Positions 26,739 to 39,238 are shown, counted from the stretch's first letter. The stretch is DNA of 64,000 nt from Nitrosomonas sp. PY1 (GCF_022836435.1 NZ_BQXC01000001.1:1872121-1936120), one strand, 5' to 3'. Numbers and translations: made by a program. The notes: a model not told the origin generated them from the sequence alone.

Positions 26739-27347
26739 TTATGGATTTTTCTTTTCTGCTGGCATCGATACGATACGCAAACGATCTTTCTTTTGTACGT
26801 TGATTTGCTTTGCAGGATCAACAATCTTCTTGTCTTCACGATGACGCAGCGTCAACGCTATTGCAGCAATCATCGCAATTAGTAGTAGCACAGCAGCCAG
26901 CTCAAACGCATAAACATACTCAGTATAAATTAAACGCCCTAGTTCTTTGGTATTACTGTAATCCGCAGCATGCGGTGCTGGCACTGGCATTTTGTCCAAT
27001 CCAAAATACTTGCCCATTAATACAATCGAAATTTCTCCAACCATGACTAATGCTATTAAGCCACCAAAAGGAAACCACTTCCAGAATCCTTCCCGAAGCC
27101 GATCAAGATTGATATCCAGCATCATAACAACAAACAAAAACAATACCATCACCGCACCGACATAAACTAACACTAAAGCAATGGCAAGAAATTCTGCTTC
27201 CAACAGCAACCAAAGCCCCGCACATGTTACAAAAGAAAGCACTAATAACAATGCCGAATAGACTGGATTACGGAAAGTAACAACACCCAATGCCGAAGCA
27301 ATTAGAATTGTAGAAAAAATATAAAAAATAATATCTTGAAAACTCAT
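26739..27347 (-). CDS. nuoJ: NADH-quinone oxidoreductase subunit J
   Basis: The 202-residue membrane subunit has five hydrophobic segments, including LVLVYVGAVMVLFLFVVMML near residue 60, the pi-bulge helix region that couples quinone reduction to pumping. The C-terminal tail is basic and soluble (RHREDKKIVDPAKQINVQKK). It follows nuoI by 18 bp. Confidence 0.96.
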   Translation of the reverse strand: MSFQDIIFYIFSTILIASALGVVTFRNPVYSALLLVLSFVTCAGLWLLLEAEFLAIALVLVYVGAVMVLFLFVVMMLDINLDRLREGFWKWFPFGGLIALVMVGEISIVLMGKYFGLDKMPVPAPHAADYSNTKELGRLIYTEYVYAFELAAVLLLIAMIAAIALTLRHREDKKIVDPAKQINVQKKDRLRIVSMPAEKKNP

Positions 27348-27365
27348 TATGTATGAATACCGTTA

Positions 27366-27854
27366 TTAACGATAACGTGCATCTGTTTGTCGATCTTTGG
27401 CAATCTGCTCTTCATAGCGATCACCCACAGCTAACAACATTTCTTTGGTATATATAAAATCTTCTCTCTTCTCGCAGTGATACTCCAGAATACGTGTCTC
27501 AACAATCGAATCTACTGGACACGATTCTTCACAGAAACCACAAAATATGCACTTACTCAGATCAATATCGTAGCGTGTAGTACGCCTTGTTCCATCTTCA
27601 CGTTGCTCCGATTCTATCGTGATTGCCATCGCTGGACATACTGCTTCACATAATTTACAAGCAATACAACGCTCCTCTCCGTTTGGGTAACGACGTAATG
27701 CATGCAAGCCGCGAAAACGCGGCGATTGAGGTGTCTTTTCTTCCGGATAATGCACAGTAACCTTGGGTTTAAAAAAATACTTACCCGTGACTGCCATTCC
27801 TTTAAACAACTCAAACAACAAAAATGTATTAAAAAATTTCTTGATACGATTCAT
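27366..27854 (-). CDS. nuoI: NADH-quinone oxidoreductase subunit I (two 4Fe-4S clusters)
   Basis: The 162-residue peripheral subunit carries clusters N6a and N6b. Its two ferredoxin motifs are [12 protein letters not shown] and [12 protein letters not shown]. It passes electrons from NuoG towards NuoB and the quinone. It lies 14 bp after nuoH and its length is standard. Confidence 0.97.
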   Translation of the reverse strand: MNRIKKFFNTFLLFELFKGMAVTGKYFFKPKVTVHYPEEKTPQSPRFRGLHALRRYPNGEERCIACKLCEAVCPAMAITIESEQREDGTRRTTRYDIDLSKCIFCGFCEESCPVDSIVETRILEYHCEKREDFIYTKEMLLAVGDRYEEQIAKDRQTDARYR

Positions 27855-27868
27855 AGTATTTTCTCCAT

Positions 27869-28975
27869 TTAGAACCAGATATTTAATGGAAATACACTCC
27901 GTACCGATTCAGGTAGTTGCATTATAAGACCTAAAACCACAATCCAGATTAAAGTAATTGGAATAAAAACCTTCCAACCTAATCGCATAATCTGATCATA
28001 GCGATACCTTGGAAAAGTCGCTCGAAACCAAAGAAAAAAGAATAGAATAAATGCTATTTTCAGTAATAGCCAGACAAAACCAGGTATCAATGTAAAAGGC
28101 ATGATATCAATAGGTGGTAACCATCCGCCCAAAAACATAATTGAGGTCAATGCGGCGACCAGTATCATGTTCGCATATTCTGCCAAAAAGAATACAGTGA
28201 ATGCCATACCTGAATAATCGACATGAAAACCCGCGACGATTTCAGATTCTCCTTCAGCCACATCAAAAGGAGCGCGATTGGTTTCTGCCACACCCGAAAT
28301 CAGATACACTAAAAACATCGGAAAAAGTGGTATTAAATACCAATTTAGAAAGCTACTGCCTTGCTGTCCACTTACAATGTCGCCTATATTTAGACTTTGC
28401 GACATCATCAGCACGCATACTAATGCAAACCCCATAGCCAATTCATAAGATACCACCTGTGCCGCCGAGCGCATCGCCCCCAGAAACGCGTATTTCGAAT
28501 TAGAAGCCCATCCGGCGATAATAATGCCGTATATCCCCATCGAAGTCATTGCCAGTATATAAAGCAGTCCTGCGTTAATATCTGCAAGCACTAATTCTGG
28601 AGAGAATGGAATAACGGCCCACGCCGCCAGAGCGGGCATAATTGTAAGTACTGGTGCTAAAATGAATAAGAACTTATTTGCTCCTGTCGGAATAATAATT
28701 TCTTTCATAATTGCCTTGACAGCATCGGCAATCGGTTGACCCCAGCCCCTCAACCAAGGAATGCCAAAAAAAGTCACCCGGTTCGGACCAACACGAATTT
28801 GCATATATGCAATGATTTTCCTTTCTGCAAAAGTAAGATAAGCAACTCCTAGCAACAAAGGCACGGCAATAGCCAAAATAAATACTATATTTGTCGTCAA
28901 TGAAAACAGCATACTCCCCCACTGCGTTCCAAAGAACTGAACAAAATATTGTTGGATTGTTTCCATTAACCGCAA
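27869..28975 (-). CDS. nuoH: NADH-quinone oxidoreductase subunit H
   Basis: The 368-residue membrane subunit forms the quinone entrance with NuoB and NuoD. It has eight or more hydrophobic segments and the conserved loops [37 protein letters not shown] and [38 protein letters not shown] is the usual C-terminal motif. It follows nuoG by 16 bp. Confidence 0.97.
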   Translation of the reverse strand: MRLMETIQQYFVQFFGTQWGSMLFSLTTNIVFILAIAVPLLLGVAYLTFAERKIIAYMQIRVGPNRVTFFGIPWLRGWGQPIADAVKAIMKEIIIPTGANKFLFILAPVLTIMPALAAWAVIPFSPELVLADINAGLLYILAMTSMGIYGIIIAGWASNSKYAFLGAMRSAAQVVSYELAMGFALVCVLMMSQSLNIGDIVSGQQGSSFLNWYLIPLFPMFLVYLISGVAETNRAPFDVAEGESEIVAGFHVDYSGMAFTVFFLAEYANMILVAALTSIMFLGGWLPPIDIMPFTLIPGFVWLLLKIAFILFFFLWFRATFPRYRYDQIMRLGWKVFIPITLIWIVVLGLIMQLPESVRSVFPLNIWF

Positions 28976-28991
28976 ACCTCGCCTATCATCA

Positions 28992-31409
28992 TTACATTTT
29001 CTCTACATTGATTGCGCCAAACAAATCACCTAATAACTGAGTATCGGGATGGGCGCAAGCAATACGTACACAATTATTCGGTAATTTATCATCACAATCT
29101 GTTTGGAGCTGAATAGTATTCCCGCCTTGCTGTACTTTAACTGTGTTTCCTATAGAAATGCTCAATTTCGACATTAATTCTGAAGACATCCATGCCTTAG
29201 GTGGTAAAGCATCATTTGTTTGTTGTAGTGATTCCGCGCGCCTAACAATTGGATCTGCTCGATAAATTGGTACTTCACCAATGCGTTGCAAATTATGTTG
29301 ATCAGATTCACTTATTTTAAAATTAAAATCTTTCAATACATTATTCAAGTGGATTGTAATATCAAATTCAGGCGGAAATACTTCGGTACGAACCTGTTCC
29401 GATGTATCGTAATCAAATTTATCCAATGTCAGTAAATTTGCCAGCACGCGCAAAATTTTCCATGCAGGACGCGCTTCACCAAGTGGCGAAACGACACCAT
29501 TGAAGCTTTGAATTCGTCCCTCTGTGTTAACAAAAGTACCCGAAGTTTCTGTAAAAGGCGCCATTGGCAATATTACATCAGCATAATCAAGCGCATTACC
29601 TTTATACACACTCATCGATACTACAAATTGCGCCTTTTCTACAGTCTCCAATGCTTTTTGTGAATTGTATGCATCAAATTCCGGCTCAATGTTCATCAAT
29701 AACAATGCGCGACATGGTTCCACCGGAAGATCTGCCGCGAAGCCTAACATTTGCGCTGCATTCAGCCCAGAAGAATTATGCGCCTCGCTATGTTGGGTAT
29801 TCCTTAGCGCAAACACGTTAGGTATTGCACCTGTCAAATAAGCACCAACACTGTTTGCTGCTTCACCCAATACGCCAAAGTTTGCTCCAGTAACTTTCGC
29901 TATCAGACTGGCCAATAAAGTTATCTTTGAATAATCAGGATGATGTTGCGCTAAATTACCTAAATAAACCGATGCTGAAGTAGTATTCTCAGCAAGGCTA
30001 GTAGCAATCGCAAAAAAACTTGAATTCGTTTCAACAATCAACGAATCAAGATACTGTTGAATATCATCAGAAACTTGTAATCCACTGATTTGAACTACCA
30101 TTTTTAATATTTTTGCTAGCGACTCAACAATACCATCGGGTGCAACAATTATTTTATGGCCTAACTTAGTTAATAAATCATCATCAACCGGGTTGATTAT
30201 ACTTAACCGCATGCCATTTTTGACTGCTTGGCGAAAGCGCTGTGCAATTAGCGGATGATCTTTTCTGAGAGTACTGCCAACGACTAACACGGACTTTAAG
30301 TGCGACAATTGCGCAATACTATTTCCCAGCCAAGGAGCGCCTTGCAGGTATTTATCACCGCGGAAATCTGATTGACGCGCACGATGATCGACATTATTGC
30401 TACCCATCGCTCGAATTAATTTTTGTAACAAATAAAGTTCTTCGCAAGTACTATGAGCTGATCCTATTGCGCCGATGCTCTTTGCACCAAATTCATTTTT
30501 TATAGCAAGCAACTTAGTCGCTGTAAATTCTAAGGCTTCTTGCCAATCGCATTCACTCCAATAACCATCACGTTTAATCATTGGTCGAGTTAATCGATCT
30601 TCAGAATTTAGGCCTTCATATGAAAAACGGTCTTTATCCGATAACCAGCACTCGTTAATATCTTCATTTTCTCGCGGCAATACACGCATTACCTTATTTT
30701 GCTTTACTTGAACAACTAAGTTCGAACCTAATCCACAATGCGGGCTAATAGATTTTCTACGTGACAATTCCCAAGTACGCGCAGAATAACGGAATGGCTT
30801 ACTGACCAACGCCCCCACTGGACAGAGATCAATCACATTGCCGGATAACTCGGAATCAACTGTTTTTCCAACGAAAGCTAAAATCTCAGAGTGCTCTCCT
30901 CGACCAATCATTCCAAGCTCCATAATCCCAGCAATCTCTTGACCGAAACGAACACAGCGTGTGCAGTGAATGCAACGCGTCATATCGGTAGAAATCAACG
31001 GTCCCAAATTTTTATTGGTAACTACACGCTTCGATTCTGTATAACGCGACTCACTCGCACCATAACCAACAGCCAAGTCTTGTAATTGACATTCACCGCC
31101 TTGGTCACAAATCGGACAATCCAACGGGTGATTAATCAACAAAAATTCCATCACACCTTTTTGTGCCGTTACCGCTTGTTGCGAATGGGTAAAAACTTTC
31201 ATGCCATCCATTACCGGTGTTGCACAAGCTGGCAATGGTTTAGGTGCTTTCTCAACCTGCACTAGACACATACGGCAATTAGCCGCAATAGATAATTTCT
31301 TGTGATAACAGAAATGCGGAATATAAATGCCAATTTGCCTTGCACCATCCATAATGGTGCTACCTTTAGGAACGGATACTTGCTTACCGTCGATTTCTAT
31401 ATTGATCAT
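28992..31409 (-). CDS. nuoG: NADH-quinone oxidoreductase subunit G
   Basis: The 805-residue iron-sulfur subunit has an N-terminal 2Fe-2S domain ([15 protein letters not shown] with a later Cys in LPACATP). The His-Cys3 4Fe-4S motif is [15 protein letters not shown] and a further 4Fe-4S site is [15 protein letters not shown] molybdopterin-oxidoreductase-like domain follows, which in complex I no longer binds molybdenum. The sequence [15 protein letters not shown] keeps one Cys of the former cluster site. It is full length and lies 48 bp after nuoF. Confidence 0.96.
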   Translation of the reverse strand: MINIEIDGKQVSVPKGSTIMDGARQIGIYIPHFCYHKKLSIAANCRMCLVQVEKAPKPLPACATPVMDGMKVFTHSQQAVTAQKGVMEFLLINHPLDCPICDQGGECQLQDLAVGYGASESRYTESKRVVTNKNLGPLISTDMTRCIHCTRCVRFGQEIAGIMELGMIGRGEHSEILAFVGKTVDSELSGNVIDLCPVGALVSKPFRYSARTWELSRRKSISPHCGLGSNLVVQVKQNKVMRVLPRENEDINECWLSDKDRFSYEGLNSEDRLTRPMIKRDGYWSECDWQEALEFTATKLLAIKNEFGAKSIGAIGSAHSTCEELYLLQKLIRAMGSNNVDHRARQSDFRGDKYLQGAPWLGNSIAQLSHLKSVLVVGSTLRKDHPLIAQRFRQAVKNGMRLSIINPVDDDLLTKLGHKIIVAPDGIVESLAKILKMVVQISGLQVSDDIQQYLDSLIVETNSSFFAIATSLAENTTSASVYLGNLAQHHPDYSKITLLASLIAKVTGANFGVLGEAANSVGAYLTGAIPNVFALRNTQHSEAHNSSGLNAAQMLGFAADLPVEPCRALLLMNIEPEFDAYNSQKALETVEKAQFVVSMSVYKGNALDYADVILPMAPFTETSGTFVNTEGRIQSFNGVVSPLGEARPAWKILRVLANLLTLDKFDYDTSEQVRTEVFPPEFDITIHLNNVLKDFNFKISESDQHNLQRIGEVPIYRADPIVRRAESLQQTNDALPPKAWMSSELMSKLSISIGNTVKVQQGGNTIQLQTDCDDKLPNNCVRIACAHPDTQLLGDLFGAINVEKM

Positions 31410-31457
31410 CAGGCTAAACTTGTTCGGTTGTATTCAAATTCTATGTTTAATAAAAAA

Positions 31458-32738
31458 TCAGACCATGCATTTTTTATGTTCAACGTGGTATATAAATTCA
31501 TCTCGAAAATGCAGAATCATGGCTCGTACCGGCATAGCGGCTGCATCTCCTAATGCACAAATAGTACGTCCCTGTATGTTATCCGCCAAATTATTGAGTA
31601 AATCCATATCTTCTGCACGTCCCTTTCCGTGTTCAATGCGATTTACGATTCGATATAACCATCCTGTACCTTCTCTACATGGTGTACATTGACCGCAGGA
31701 TTCCTCATAATAAAAATACGATAATCGTTCAAGCGCTCTCACCATACAAGTTGTCTCATCCATGACGATAACAGCTCCGGAACCCAACATTGATCCTGCT
31801 TTTGCGATGGAATCATAGTCCATATCGATATTCATCATAATATCTCCCGGCAAAACCGGCGACGAAGAGCCCCCAGGAATACAGCCCTTTAGTTTTCTTC
31901 CACCACGCATACCTCCGGCCATTTCTAGCAATTTCACAAAAGATGTACCCAATGGAATTTCATAATTCCCCGGTTTATTAACATGACCCGATATGGAAAA
32001 AATCTTAGTACCTCCATTATTGGGCTTTCCTAATTCCAGATATTTTTGTCCTCCATGTCGAATAATCCATGGAACCGAAGCAAATGTCTCTGTATTGTTA
32101 ATTGTAGTCGGTTTACCAAAAAGACCAAAATTTGCGGGGAAAGGGGGTTTAAAACGTGGTTGCCCTTTTTTACCTTCAATGGATTCCAACAAGGCGGTTT
32201 CTTCTCCGCAAATATAAGCACCATACCCATGATGATTATATAGTTGAAAACTAAATGATGAACCCAATATATTATTCCCAAGAAAACCAGCAGCACGAGC
32301 CTCATCCACAGCTTCTTCCATACGCTCATAAACAGCCCAAATCTCACCGTGGATATAGTTATAACCCGCTTTGACACCCATTGCATAGGCAGCGATGATC
32401 ATACCTTCGATCAACAAGTGAGGATTATATCGCATGATATCGCGATCTTTGAATGTTCCTGGCTCACCTTCGTCTGAGTTACAAACAATATATTTATCGC
32501 CTTCATACCCCTTCGGCATAAAGCTCCATTTTAAGCCTGTTGGGAAACCCGCTCCGCCACGACCTCGAAGTGCTGATTTTTTAACTTCTTCTATAATCTG
32601 CTCAGGGCTAATATTCTCCGACAGTATTTTTCTAAGTGCAGCATAGCCTTCGCGTTTTTCGTAGCTTTTCAGATGCCAGTTATCAGGATCGGAACTATCA
32701 ACACCATGCATAAGCGTTAGCGGATACTGATTATTCAT
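31458..32738 (-). CDS. nuoF: NADH-quinone oxidoreductase subunit F (FMN, NADH-binding)
   Basis: The 426-residue subunit oxidises NADH. It shows the NADH-binding [17 protein letters not shown], the FMN-binding [20 protein letters not shown], and the N3 cluster motif [15 protein letters not shown] with a fourth Cys in GRTICALGD. It overlaps the end of nuoE by 8 bp, which indicates translational coupling. The length is standard. Confidence 0.98.
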   Translation of the reverse strand: MNNQYPLTLMHGVDSSDPDNWHLKSYEKREGYAALRKILSENISPEQIIEEVKKSALRGRGGAGFPTGLKWSFMPKGYEGDKYIVCNSDEGEPGTFKDRDIMRYNPHLLIEGMIIAAYAMGVKAGYNYIHGEIWAVYERMEEAVDEARAAGFLGNNILGSSFSFQLYNHHGYGAYICGEETALLESIEGKKGQPRFKPPFPANFGLFGKPTTINNTETFASVPWIIRHGGQKYLELGKPNNGGTKIFSISGHVNKPGNYEIPLGTSFVKLLEMAGGMRGGRKLKGCIPGGSSSPVLPGDIMMNIDMDYDSIAKAGSMLGSGAVIVMDETTCMVRALERLSYFYYEESCGQCTPCREGTGWLYRIVNRIEHGKGRAEDMDLLNNLADNIQGRTICALGDAAAMPVRAMILHFRDEFIYHVEHKKCMV

Positions 32739-33210
32739 CGCTCAGATCCTTTAACAATTTATCAATCATCTCATTCGACATGAAACTGCACATCCGCTTA
32801 TTATTTACCAATAAAACTGGCGCATCACCACATGCACCGAAGCACTCGCCTTCTTTTAAAGTAAATTTCCCATCGGTAGTTGTCTGATTAAATTCAATAC
32901 CAAGCTTTTTCTTGATATACGCGGCGGATTCATTACTTCCAGATAATGCACATGGCAGATTAGTACAAACCGTAATCTTATATTTACCTACCGGCTCCAG
33001 ATCGTACATATTATAAAACGTTGCCACTTCATACACTGCGATAGGAGGCATATCCAAATATTCTGCAACGAAATTGATTGTTTCGTTCGCCAACCAACCT
33101 TTTTCGTCTTGCGCTATAGCAAGTGCAGACATTACCGCCGATTGCTTTCTATCACTCGGATATTTTGCAATCTCTCGATCTATTTTCTTAAGAGAATCAG
33201 CACTTAACAT
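32731..33210 (-). CDS. nuoE: NADH-quinone oxidoreductase subunit E (2Fe-2S)
   Basis: The 159-residue thioredoxin-fold subunit holds the N1a cluster. The four ligands are in [12 protein letters not shown] and [16 protein letters not shown]. The helical N-terminal segment includes [20 protein letters not shown]. The stop codon lies inside the start of nuoF, and the gene begins 2 bp after the nuoD stop. Confidence 0.97.
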   Translation of the reverse strand: MLSADSLKKIDREIAKYPSDRKQSAVMSALAIAQDEKGWLANETINFVAEYLDMPPIAVYEVATFYNMYDLEPVGKYKITVCTNLPCALSGSNESAAYIKKKLGIEFNQTTTDGKFTLKEGECFGACGDAPVLLVNNKRMCSFMSNEMIDKLLKDLSDE

Positions 33211-33212
33211 CT

Positions 33213-34466
33213 TTATCTGTCAATTTCACCAAAAACTATATCCTGTGTACCAATAATTGCAACAACATCGGCGATCATATGCCCCCGGGACATTTCATCC
33301 AATGCCGCTAAATGTGCGAATCCTGGAGCACGTATTTTAAGTCGATAAGGCTTATTCGCACCATTCGAAACCATATAAATACCAAACTCACCCTTAGGAT
33401 GCTCTACCGCCGCATAAACTTCACCCGGCGGAATATGGAAGCCCTCAGTAAACAACTTGAAGTGATGGATCAATTCTTCCATATTCTGTTTCATCTTGAC
33501 CCGAGATGGCGGCGCCACTTTATGATTATCGACTATTACTGGTCCTGGATTTTTACGTAACCAATCCACACACTGCTTAATAATACGATTAGATTGACGA
33601 AATTCCTCGATACGCACCAAATAGCGATCATAGCAATCACCATTGACCCCCACAGGAATATCGAACTCAACTTGATCGTATACTTCGTAAGGTTGTGTTT
33701 TTCTCAAATCCCACTCGACCCCAGACCCCCGTAACATTGGTCCAGTAAAACCAAGCGCCTTTGCTCTCTCAGGCGAAACAACGCCAATATCTACCAGCCG
33801 TTGCTTCCAAATTCTATTATCTGTAAGCAGGGTTTCATATTCATCTACATAGCCTGGAAAACGATTGGTAAAGTCCTCAATGAAGTCCAGCAAAGTACCT
33901 TCTCGATTCGTATTACGCAGCTGCGTTACTTTTTCATTATGAATCTTAGAAGACTGATAACGTGGCATTGTATCCGGTAAATCACGATACACTCCACCAG
34001 GGCGATAATACGCTGCGTGCATCCGAGCACCAGAAACAGCTTCATAACAATCCATCAAATCTTCGCGCTCACGAAATGCATAGAGAAACATGGTCATTGC
34101 ACCCACATCTAATGCATGCGCTCCAATCCACAAAAGATGATTCAGAATTCTTGTAATTTCATCAAACATCACCCGAATATACTGAGCTCGGACAGGCACT
34201 TCGATTTCTAATAATTTTTCAATGGCCATGACATATGCATGCTCATTCACCATCATTGAAACATAATCCAATCGATCCATATAAGGCACCGATTGCAGGT
34301 AAGTTCTATTTTCCGCTAGCTTCTCGGTCGCCCTATGCAGCAATCCAATATGCGGATCAGCACGACGCACTACCTCACCATCCAACTCAAGCACTAACCG
34401 CAAAACCCCATGCGCAGCGGGATGCTGAGGTCCAAAATTCATGGTGTAATTACGTATTTCGGCCAT
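33213..34466 (-). CDS. nuoD: NADH-quinone oxidoreductase subunit D (49-kDa)
   Basis: The 417-residue peripheral subunit forms the quinone-binding cavity with NuoB. The family marks are [20 protein letters not shown] (the loop with the quinone-contacting His), [12 protein letters not shown], and late [20 protein letters not shown] followed by [17 protein letters not shown] at the C-terminus. It is separate from nuoC, not fused as in E. coli. Confidence 0.98.
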   Translation of the reverse strand: MAEIRNYTMNFGPQHPAAHGVLRLVLELDGEVVRRADPHIGLLHRATEKLAENRTYLQSVPYMDRLDYVSMMVNEHAYVMAIEKLLEIEVPVRAQYIRVMFDEITRILNHLLWIGAHALDVGAMTMFLYAFREREDLMDCYEAVSGARMHAAYYRPGGVYRDLPDTMPRYQSSKIHNEKVTQLRNTNREGTLLDFIEDFTNRFPGYVDEYETLLTDNRIWKQRLVDIGVVSPERAKALGFTGPMLRGSGVEWDLRKTQPYEVYDQVEFDIPVGVNGDCYDRYLVRIEEFRQSNRIIKQCVDWLRKNPGPVIVDNHKVAPPSRVKMKQNMEELIHHFKLFTEGFHIPPGEVYAAVEHPKGEFGIYMVSNGANKPYRLKIRAPGFAHLAALDEMSRGHMIADVVAIIGTQDIVFGEIDR

Positions 34467-34519
34467 AAATCACTTAAAAGAATTATTATTGATGCACATT
34501 AACATTTTTTGAACAAGTG

Positions 34520-35143
34520 TCAAAACTCTGTATCTCCGTAATGCTCTTCGCGTATTACATGCGGTGTTATTTCACGTGGCTCGATGCTGACGGGTTGATA
34601 AACTACCCTCATTTGTTCCGCATCATAACGCATTTCCACATAGCCACTTATTGGAAAATCTTTGCGAAATGGATTCCCAACAAAACCATAATCCGTCAGA
34701 ATCCGACGCAAATCAGGATGTCCGGTAAAAACAATTCCATAAAGATCGAATGCCTCCCGCTCAAACCAATTTGCAGCGGGCCAAATATCACTAACCGAAT
34801 CTATTACAGGTAATTCATTATCTTCTGCCAATACTCGAATGCGCAATCTATGATTGAGCTTTACTGACAATAAATGATAGATAGCCGCAAAACGTCGCGC
34901 GCGCAAGCCTGTTTTTACTGACAGCTCATCACCATAGGTAAAGTAATCAATTCCACACAAATCGATTAGGGTATCAAAGCCAAAGGAAGGATGATCGCGC
35001 AGTGTTTCACATGTACTCAGAAGATTACTGGCCTGAGTGACAATTGTTATTTCATCATGCCGCTTTTGCAAGCTAACCAGTTGGTCAGAAAAAATATTTT
35101 TTAAATTATTCTCGAGATCTTCGAGTCGAATACTGATAGACAT
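34520..35143 (-). CDS. nuoC: NADH-quinone oxidoreductase subunit C (30-kDa)
   Basis: The 207-residue subunit has the conserved block [20 protein letters not shown], then [20 protein letters not shown], then GYVEMRYD, typical of the 30-kDa subunit. The N-terminal half is less conserved. It lies 8 bp after nuoB and 53 bp before nuoD. Confidence 0.97.
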   Translation of the reverse strand: MSISIRLEDLENNLKNIFSDQLVSLQKRHDEITIVTQASNLLSTCETLRDHPSFGFDTLIDLCGIDYFTYGDELSVKTGLRARRFAAIYHLLSVKLNHRLRIRVLAEDNELPVIDSVSDIWPAANWFEREAFDLYGIVFTGHPDLRRILTDYGFVGNPFRKDFPISGYVEMRYDAEQMRVVYQPVSIEPREITPHVIREEHYGDTEF

Positions 35144-35151
35144 GCTCTAAG

Positions 35152-35628
35152 CTAACGCGCAATGGTATTGGTACGATGAATTTTATTTTGCAATTGAATA
35201 ATACCGTAAAGCAAAGCTTCTGCAGTAGGCGGACATCCTGGAACATATATATCTACCGGCACAATACGATCGCACCCTCGAACCACTGAATATGAATAGT
35301 GATAATATCCACCACCATTTGCACAAGATCCCATGGATATCACCCAGCGCGGCTCTGCCATTTGATCGTAAACCTTTCGTAAGGCAGGTGCCATTTTATT
35401 GCACAATGTACCTGCTACAATCATGACATCCGATTGCCTCGGGCTTGGCCGAAAAACGATACCAAACCGATCAAGATCATAACGCGCTGCTCCAGTTTGC
35501 ATCATTTCTACCGCGCAGCACGCCAAACCAAAAGTCATTGGCCACATCGACCCAGTTCTTCCCCAATTAATTACCGAATCTAAACTGGTAGTAATAAAAC
35601 CTTTATCAAGAGCTCCTTCTATCCCCAT
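35152..35628 (-). CDS. nuoB: NADH-quinone oxidoreductase subunit B (N2 cluster)
   Basis: The 158-residue subunit binds the terminal N2 4Fe-4S cluster next to the quinone. The ligand cysteines are in [19 protein letters not shown] and [15 protein letters not shown], including the rare adjacent CC pair. It starts 4 bp after the nuoA stop and has standard length. Confidence 0.98.
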   Translation of the reverse strand: MGIEGALDKGFITTSLDSVINWGRTGSMWPMTFGLACCAVEMMQTGAARYDLDRFGIVFRPSPRQSDVMIVAGTLCNKMAPALRKVYDQMAEPRWVISMGSCANGGGYYHYSYSVVRGCDRIVPVDIYVPGCPPTAEALLYGIIQLQNKIHRTNTIAR

Positions 35629-35632
35629 AACT

Positions 35633-35989
35633 TCAATCCCACTCTAATGCGCCTTTTTTCCATTCATAGATAAATCCGACGACTAAAATTCCCAGAAACA
35701 CCATCATCGCAAGAAAACCAAACAATCCGATTTCATCAAGAACCACCGCCCAAGGAAAAAGAAAGGCAATTTCCAAATCAAATAATATAAATAAAATAGC
35801 AATCAGATAATACCGCACATCAAATTTCATACGTGCATCTTCGAATGCTTCGAATCCACATTCATAGGGAGAAAGTTTCTCGCTATCAGGATGGTTTGGC
35901 GCCAACAACCAGCCACCAATCATACATCCGGCCCCCACTATGAAACCTATTATCAGAAACAACAATATTGAGAAATAATTATCAAGCAT
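35633..35989 (-). CDS. nuoA: NADH-quinone oxidoreductase subunit A
   Basis: The 118-residue membrane subunit has three hydrophobic helices and the motif [20 protein letters not shown], whose loop carries the Cys that senses the active/deactive state in other species. It is the first gene of the nuo operon and starts 50 bp downstream of the tRNA-Leu gene on the same strand, so the tRNA and nuo may share a promoter. Confidence 0.97.
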   Translation of the reverse strand: MLDNYFSILLFLIIGFIVGAGCMIGGWLLAPNHPDSEKLSPYECGFEAFEDARMKFDVRYYLIAILFILFDLEIAFLFPWAVVLDEIGLFGFLAMMVFLGILVVGFIYEWKKGALEWD

Positions 35990-36039
35990 TATTTAGTATG
36001 AATACAAAAATCGTAAGAAATTTCATTTATAAAATTATT

Positions 36040-36124
36040 TGGTGCCGACGGCGAGACTCGAACTCGCACAGCTTTCGCCACCGCCCCCTCAAGACGGCGT
36101 GTCTACCAATTCCACCACGTCGGC
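36040..36124 (-). tRNA. tRNA-Leu (anticodon GAG)
   Basis: The 85-nt cloverleaf runs from GCCGACG (acceptor) to CGTCGGC-ACCA. It has a D arm GGTGGAATTGGTAGACAC, anticodon stem and loop CCGTC-TTGAGGG-GGCGG, a long variable arm, and T arm GCGAG-TTCGAGT-CTCGC. The CCA end is encoded. It lies between secG and nuoA. Confidence 0.96.
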
Positions 36125-36201
36125 AGGAAAATCCTGGGGTTTCTATCTTATTCTAGTGCTCAGTTAATTTAAATTTTCTCTAAGTAATATGCATGCAAAA
36201 C

Positions 36202-36585
36202 TTAATTTGGTATCTGATCAGCTTTTGAATTACCGGCACCATCAGATGATCCATCGACGTCACCCTGCTTTGCTTTCTTAGTTTCAGCGTTTGATTTTAA
36301 ATCACTTTCATTCATATCAATAACGCTATCCATAATACTATTATCGCTCTTGGTTTGATTAGCGGAAAGATAGTTTAAGCTCATGCTTGAAATAAAAAAT
36401 AGTGTCGCAACAATGGCTGTCGAGCGACTTAAGAAATTAGCGGATCCACTTGCTCCAAACAGACTCCCTGCCGATCCACTACCAAAGGCAGCTCCCATAT
36501 CCGCACCTTTACCATGCTGCAACAAAACCAAAACAATCAATATGATCGCTAGTATTACATGCGCCGCCCAAACCAAAGTTTCCAA
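36202..36585 (-). CDS. secG: Protein-export membrane protein SecG
   Basis: The 127-residue protein is the small third subunit of the SecYEG translocon. It has two membrane helices (AAHVILAIILIVLVLLQHGK and RSTAIVATLFFISSMSL) joined by the conserved Gly-rich loop GAAFGSGSAGSLFGASGSAN. A hydrophilic low-complexity tail follows, ending SDGAGNSKADQIPN. It starts 19 bp after tpiA, the common betaproteobacterial order tpiA-secG-tRNA-Leu-nuoA. Confidence 0.96.
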   Translation of the reverse strand: METLVWAAHVILAIILIVLVLLQHGKGADMGAAFGSGSAGSLFGASGSANFLSRSTAIVATLFFISSMSLNYLSANQTKSDNSIMDSVIDMNESDLKSNAETKKAKQGDVDGSSDGAGNSKADQIPN

Positions 36586-36604
36586 TGCACTATACTCCTA
36601 ATAA

Positions 36605-37369
36605 TTATTGACTTGCGGCCCGACAAATCGCCACAAAATCATCAGCAACCAAAGATGCGCCACCGATCAGCCCCCCGTCGATATCTGGCATCATAAATAA
36701 TTCTTGAGCATTGCTCGCTTTCACGCTTCCACCATATAAAATTAATAATACATCAGCAATCACCGAATTCTGATTCGCAATTATTTTTCTTATGAATGCA
36801 TGAACATCCTGAGCTTGTTGTGGCGATGCCGTTTTACCAGTACCAATGGCCCATACAGGCTCATACGCAATTACGGCTTGATTAAAAAAATCAATCCCAA
36901 TGGATTGGATGATCGCATCCAATTGCTCTTTAATAATTTTCTCTGTAATTCCCGCCTCACGCTGTTCATACGTTTCACCAACACACAAAATCGGTGTGAT
37001 TCCAGCACGCTGCGCTGCTGCACATTTCTCTGCCACAACCTCATTAGTTTCGCCATAAATTGAACGGCGTTCAGAATGACCGACGATCACAAAATCACAT
37101 GCGAAATCAACAAGCATTCCAGATGAAACTTCACCTGTATATGCACCCTTGTCAAACTGTGACAAGTTTTGTGCTCCCCAGCTTACCGAAGTATTCTGCA
37201 GCATAGCCTGCACAGACGGCAAGTAAGGAAAAGGCACACACACGGCAAACTGCGCTTTTTCATGCATGTTAGAAACATTCGTAACAACTGACTCGAGTAA
37301 TTGCCTATTTTCAAGCAAGTTACCATGCATTTTCCAATTACCAACAACAAGCTTCTTACGCATTTTCAA
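36605..37369 (-). CDS. tpiA: Triosephosphate isomerase
   Basis: The 254-residue TIM-barrel enzyme interconverts glyceraldehyde 3-phosphate and dihydroxyacetone phosphate in the Calvin cycle and glycolysis. The substrate Lys is in VVGNWKMHGN, the electrophilic His in VIVGHSERRSIYGE, and the catalytic Glu in AYEPVWAIGTGKTA. The phosphate-binding LILYGGSVKASNA and the C-terminal DGGLIGGASL are present. It has its own promoter (37403-37431) and is followed by secG. Confidence 0.98.
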   Translation of the reverse strand: MKMRKKLVVGNWKMHGNLLENRQLLESVVTNVSNMHEKAQFAVCVPFPYLPSVQAMLQNTSVSWGAQNLSQFDKGAYTGEVSSGMLVDFACDFVIVGHSERRSIYGETNEVVAEKCAAAQRAGITPILCVGETYEQREAGITEKIIKEQLDAIIQSIGIDFFNQAVIAYEPVWAIGTGKTASPQQAQDVHAFIRKIIANQNSVIADVLLILYGGSVKASNAQELFMMPDIDGGLIGGASLVADDFVAICRAASQ

Positions 37370-37402
37370 TTTTAATTTTTTTGTTATTTCTCAGAGCCGT
37401 CG

Positions 37403-37431
37403 ATCCTACCTAGGATTCACTGTTGAGTCAA
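37403..37431 (-). promoter_or_regulatory. Sigma-70-type promoter of tpiA
   Basis: On the minus strand TTGACT and TAGGAT are 17 nt apart. The expected transcription start is near 37396, about 27 nt before the tpiA ATG. The boxes match the consensus at 5 and 4 of 6 positions. Confidence 0.55.
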
Positions 37432-37508
37432 TCTATCTTATTAACTATTGGATAAGCATTTCACTAAATATTTTCTTTTGCTTCACAAGAAAAATAATTC
37501 CAATTACT

Positions 37509-38318
37509 TTAACCAAATCGCCCAGTAATATAATCCTCTGTCTGCTTATTTTTTGGTTTTATAAAAATTGTATCTGTCACACCAAACTCAATTAATTCCC
37601 CCAAATACATGTACGCCGTATAATCCGACACTCTCGCAGCCTGCTGCATGTTGTGCGTCACGATCAATATGGTAACTTTATTCTTCAGATCTGTGATTAG
37701 CTCTTCAATACTAGCTGTAGCAATGGGATCAAGCGCAGAAGTTGGCTCGTCAAACAATAAAATTTCTGGCTCTGTTGCCAACGCGCGTGCAATACACAAC
37801 CTCTGTTGTTGTCCTCCAGAAAGATTAAAGGCTAAATCGTGCTGGCGATCCTTTACTTCTTCCCATAAAGCTGAATTCCGTAATGCCAACTCTACACGCT
37901 CATCAAGGATTGCTCGTTGCTTAATTCCTCTGACACGTAATCCATAAGCCACATTTTCATAGATTGATTTAGGAAAAGGATTCGGCTTTTGAAATACCAT
38001 ACTGATACGCATGCGTACCTCAATCGGGTCAACGTTCTGAGCCAAAATATTTACATCGTCAGGATACAGAATAATCTCGCCATCGTAGCGATTACCTGGA
38101 TATAAGTCGTGCATACGATTAAAACAACGCAGAAACGTTGATTTTCCGCAACCAGAAGGGCCAATTAACGCAGTAATTTTTTTATCATGAAGCACCATAT
38201 TGATGCTTTTTAATGCGTTAAATGTTCCGTAGTAGAAATTGAGATTCTTTACTTTAGATTTATACGTTATGGTTTCAATTTGTTCTTCTTGAGCAATCTG
38301 CATTATTTCTTTTACCAC
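37509..38318 (-). CDS. pstB: Phosphate ABC transporter ATP-binding protein PstB
   Basis: The 269-residue ABC ATPase of high-affinity phosphate uptake shows Walker [21 protein letters not shown], signature [16 protein letters not shown], and Walker [16 protein letters not shown]. The NRMHDL after Walker A is typical of PstB. The protein is cytoplasmic, associated with PstA/PstC. It overlaps the end of pstA by 7 bp. No phoU follows; tpiA comes next after a 139-bp gap. Confidence 0.97.
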   Translation of the reverse strand: MVKEIMQIAQEEQIETITYKSKVKNLNFYYGTFNALKSINMVLHDKKITALIGPSGCGKSTFLRCFNRMHDLYPGNRYDGEIILYPDDVNILAQNVDPIEVRMRISMVFQKPNPFPKSIYENVAYGLRVRGIKQRAILDERVELALRNSALWEEVKDRQHDLAFNLSGGQQQRLCIARALATEPEILLFDEPTSALDPIATASIEELITDLKNKVTILIVTHNMQQAARVSDYTAYMYLGELIEFGVTDTIFIKPKNKQTEDYITGRFG

Positions 38319-39238
38319 TTTATTGTCTTTCGCATACGGTAGCGTAAATAAATAGCCAATCCGTTCATTGCCAAAGTCATCACCACTAAGACAAGTCCAG
38401 CAGCAGCAGCATTGAATTGAAAAGCTTCTTCTGGGCGCGAAACCCAGTTAAACATTTGAATCGGCATTACCGTGAATGGTGCCGTTAACCATTCAAACGA
38501 TAAAAACGGAAATTCATTTTTTATAGGTGCTGGCGGCAAAAAGGCTATAAATGTCAAGGCACCAATTGTGATTACAGGAGCCGTTTCACCAATTGCGCGT
38601 GCCAAACCTATAATAATGCCTGTCAAAATACCCGCCGATGAATAAGGCAATAAATGATCAATTACAGTTTGCCACTTAGTCGCCCCGAGTGCATATGCTC
38701 CCTCACGAATCGCTATCGGTATGGCACGTATTGCCTCCCGTGTCGCAACTATGACCACAGGTAATATTAATAGAGCCAAAGCCAAACCAGCTGCCAAAAT
38801 ACTCTGACCAAACCCTAATTGGTATACAAATAATCCTAGAGCTAGTAACCCATAAATAATCGACGGAACTCCAGCCAAATTAGTTACATTAATCTCGATT
38901 ATTTCAGTTAAAAGGTTTTTCGAAGCGTATTCTTCAAGATATACACCAGCACCGATTCCAAGAGGCACAGCAGAAGCTGCGGTCACAATCATAACCAAAG
39001 TCGTTCCAACCCAGGCTGATAAAATCCCAGCCATCTCAGGACGTCGTGATGGAAAGGAGGTAAAGAAATCCCATGATAATCTGGGTGCACCATCTATCAA
39101 CATATGCGCGAATAGCACAATAAACGTCATGACTGCAATCATCAATGCAAGAACACCTGCAACAGTAAAAGCCAAATCCCACTTTCTATGCTGATCAATG
39201 ATTCTTCTGATTTCTTTTAAGTTATTAATATCATTCAT
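38312..39238 (-). CDS. pstA: Phosphate ABC transporter permease PstA
   Basis: The 308-residue inner-membrane permease has six hydrophobic segments and the ABC-permease EAA loop [20 protein letters not shown]. The PstA-type start of the channel part is [19 protein letters not shown]. It is the second gene of pstC-pstA-pstB and lies 100 bp after pstC. Confidence 0.95.
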   Translation of the reverse strand: MNDINNLKEIRRIIDQHRKWDLAFTVAGVLALMIAVMTFIVLFAHMLIDGAPRLSWDFFTSFPSRRPEMAGILSAWVGTTLVMIVTAASAVPLGIGAGVYLEEYASKNLLTEIIEINVTNLAGVPSIIYGLLALGLFVYQLGFGQSILAAGLALALLILPVVIVATREAIRAIPIAIREGAYALGATKWQTVIDHLLPYSSAGILTGIIIGLARAIGETAPVITIGALTFIAFLPPAPIKNEFPFLSFEWLTAPFTVMPIQMFNWVSRPEEAFQFNAAAAGLVLVVMTLAMNGLAIYLRYRMRKTIKW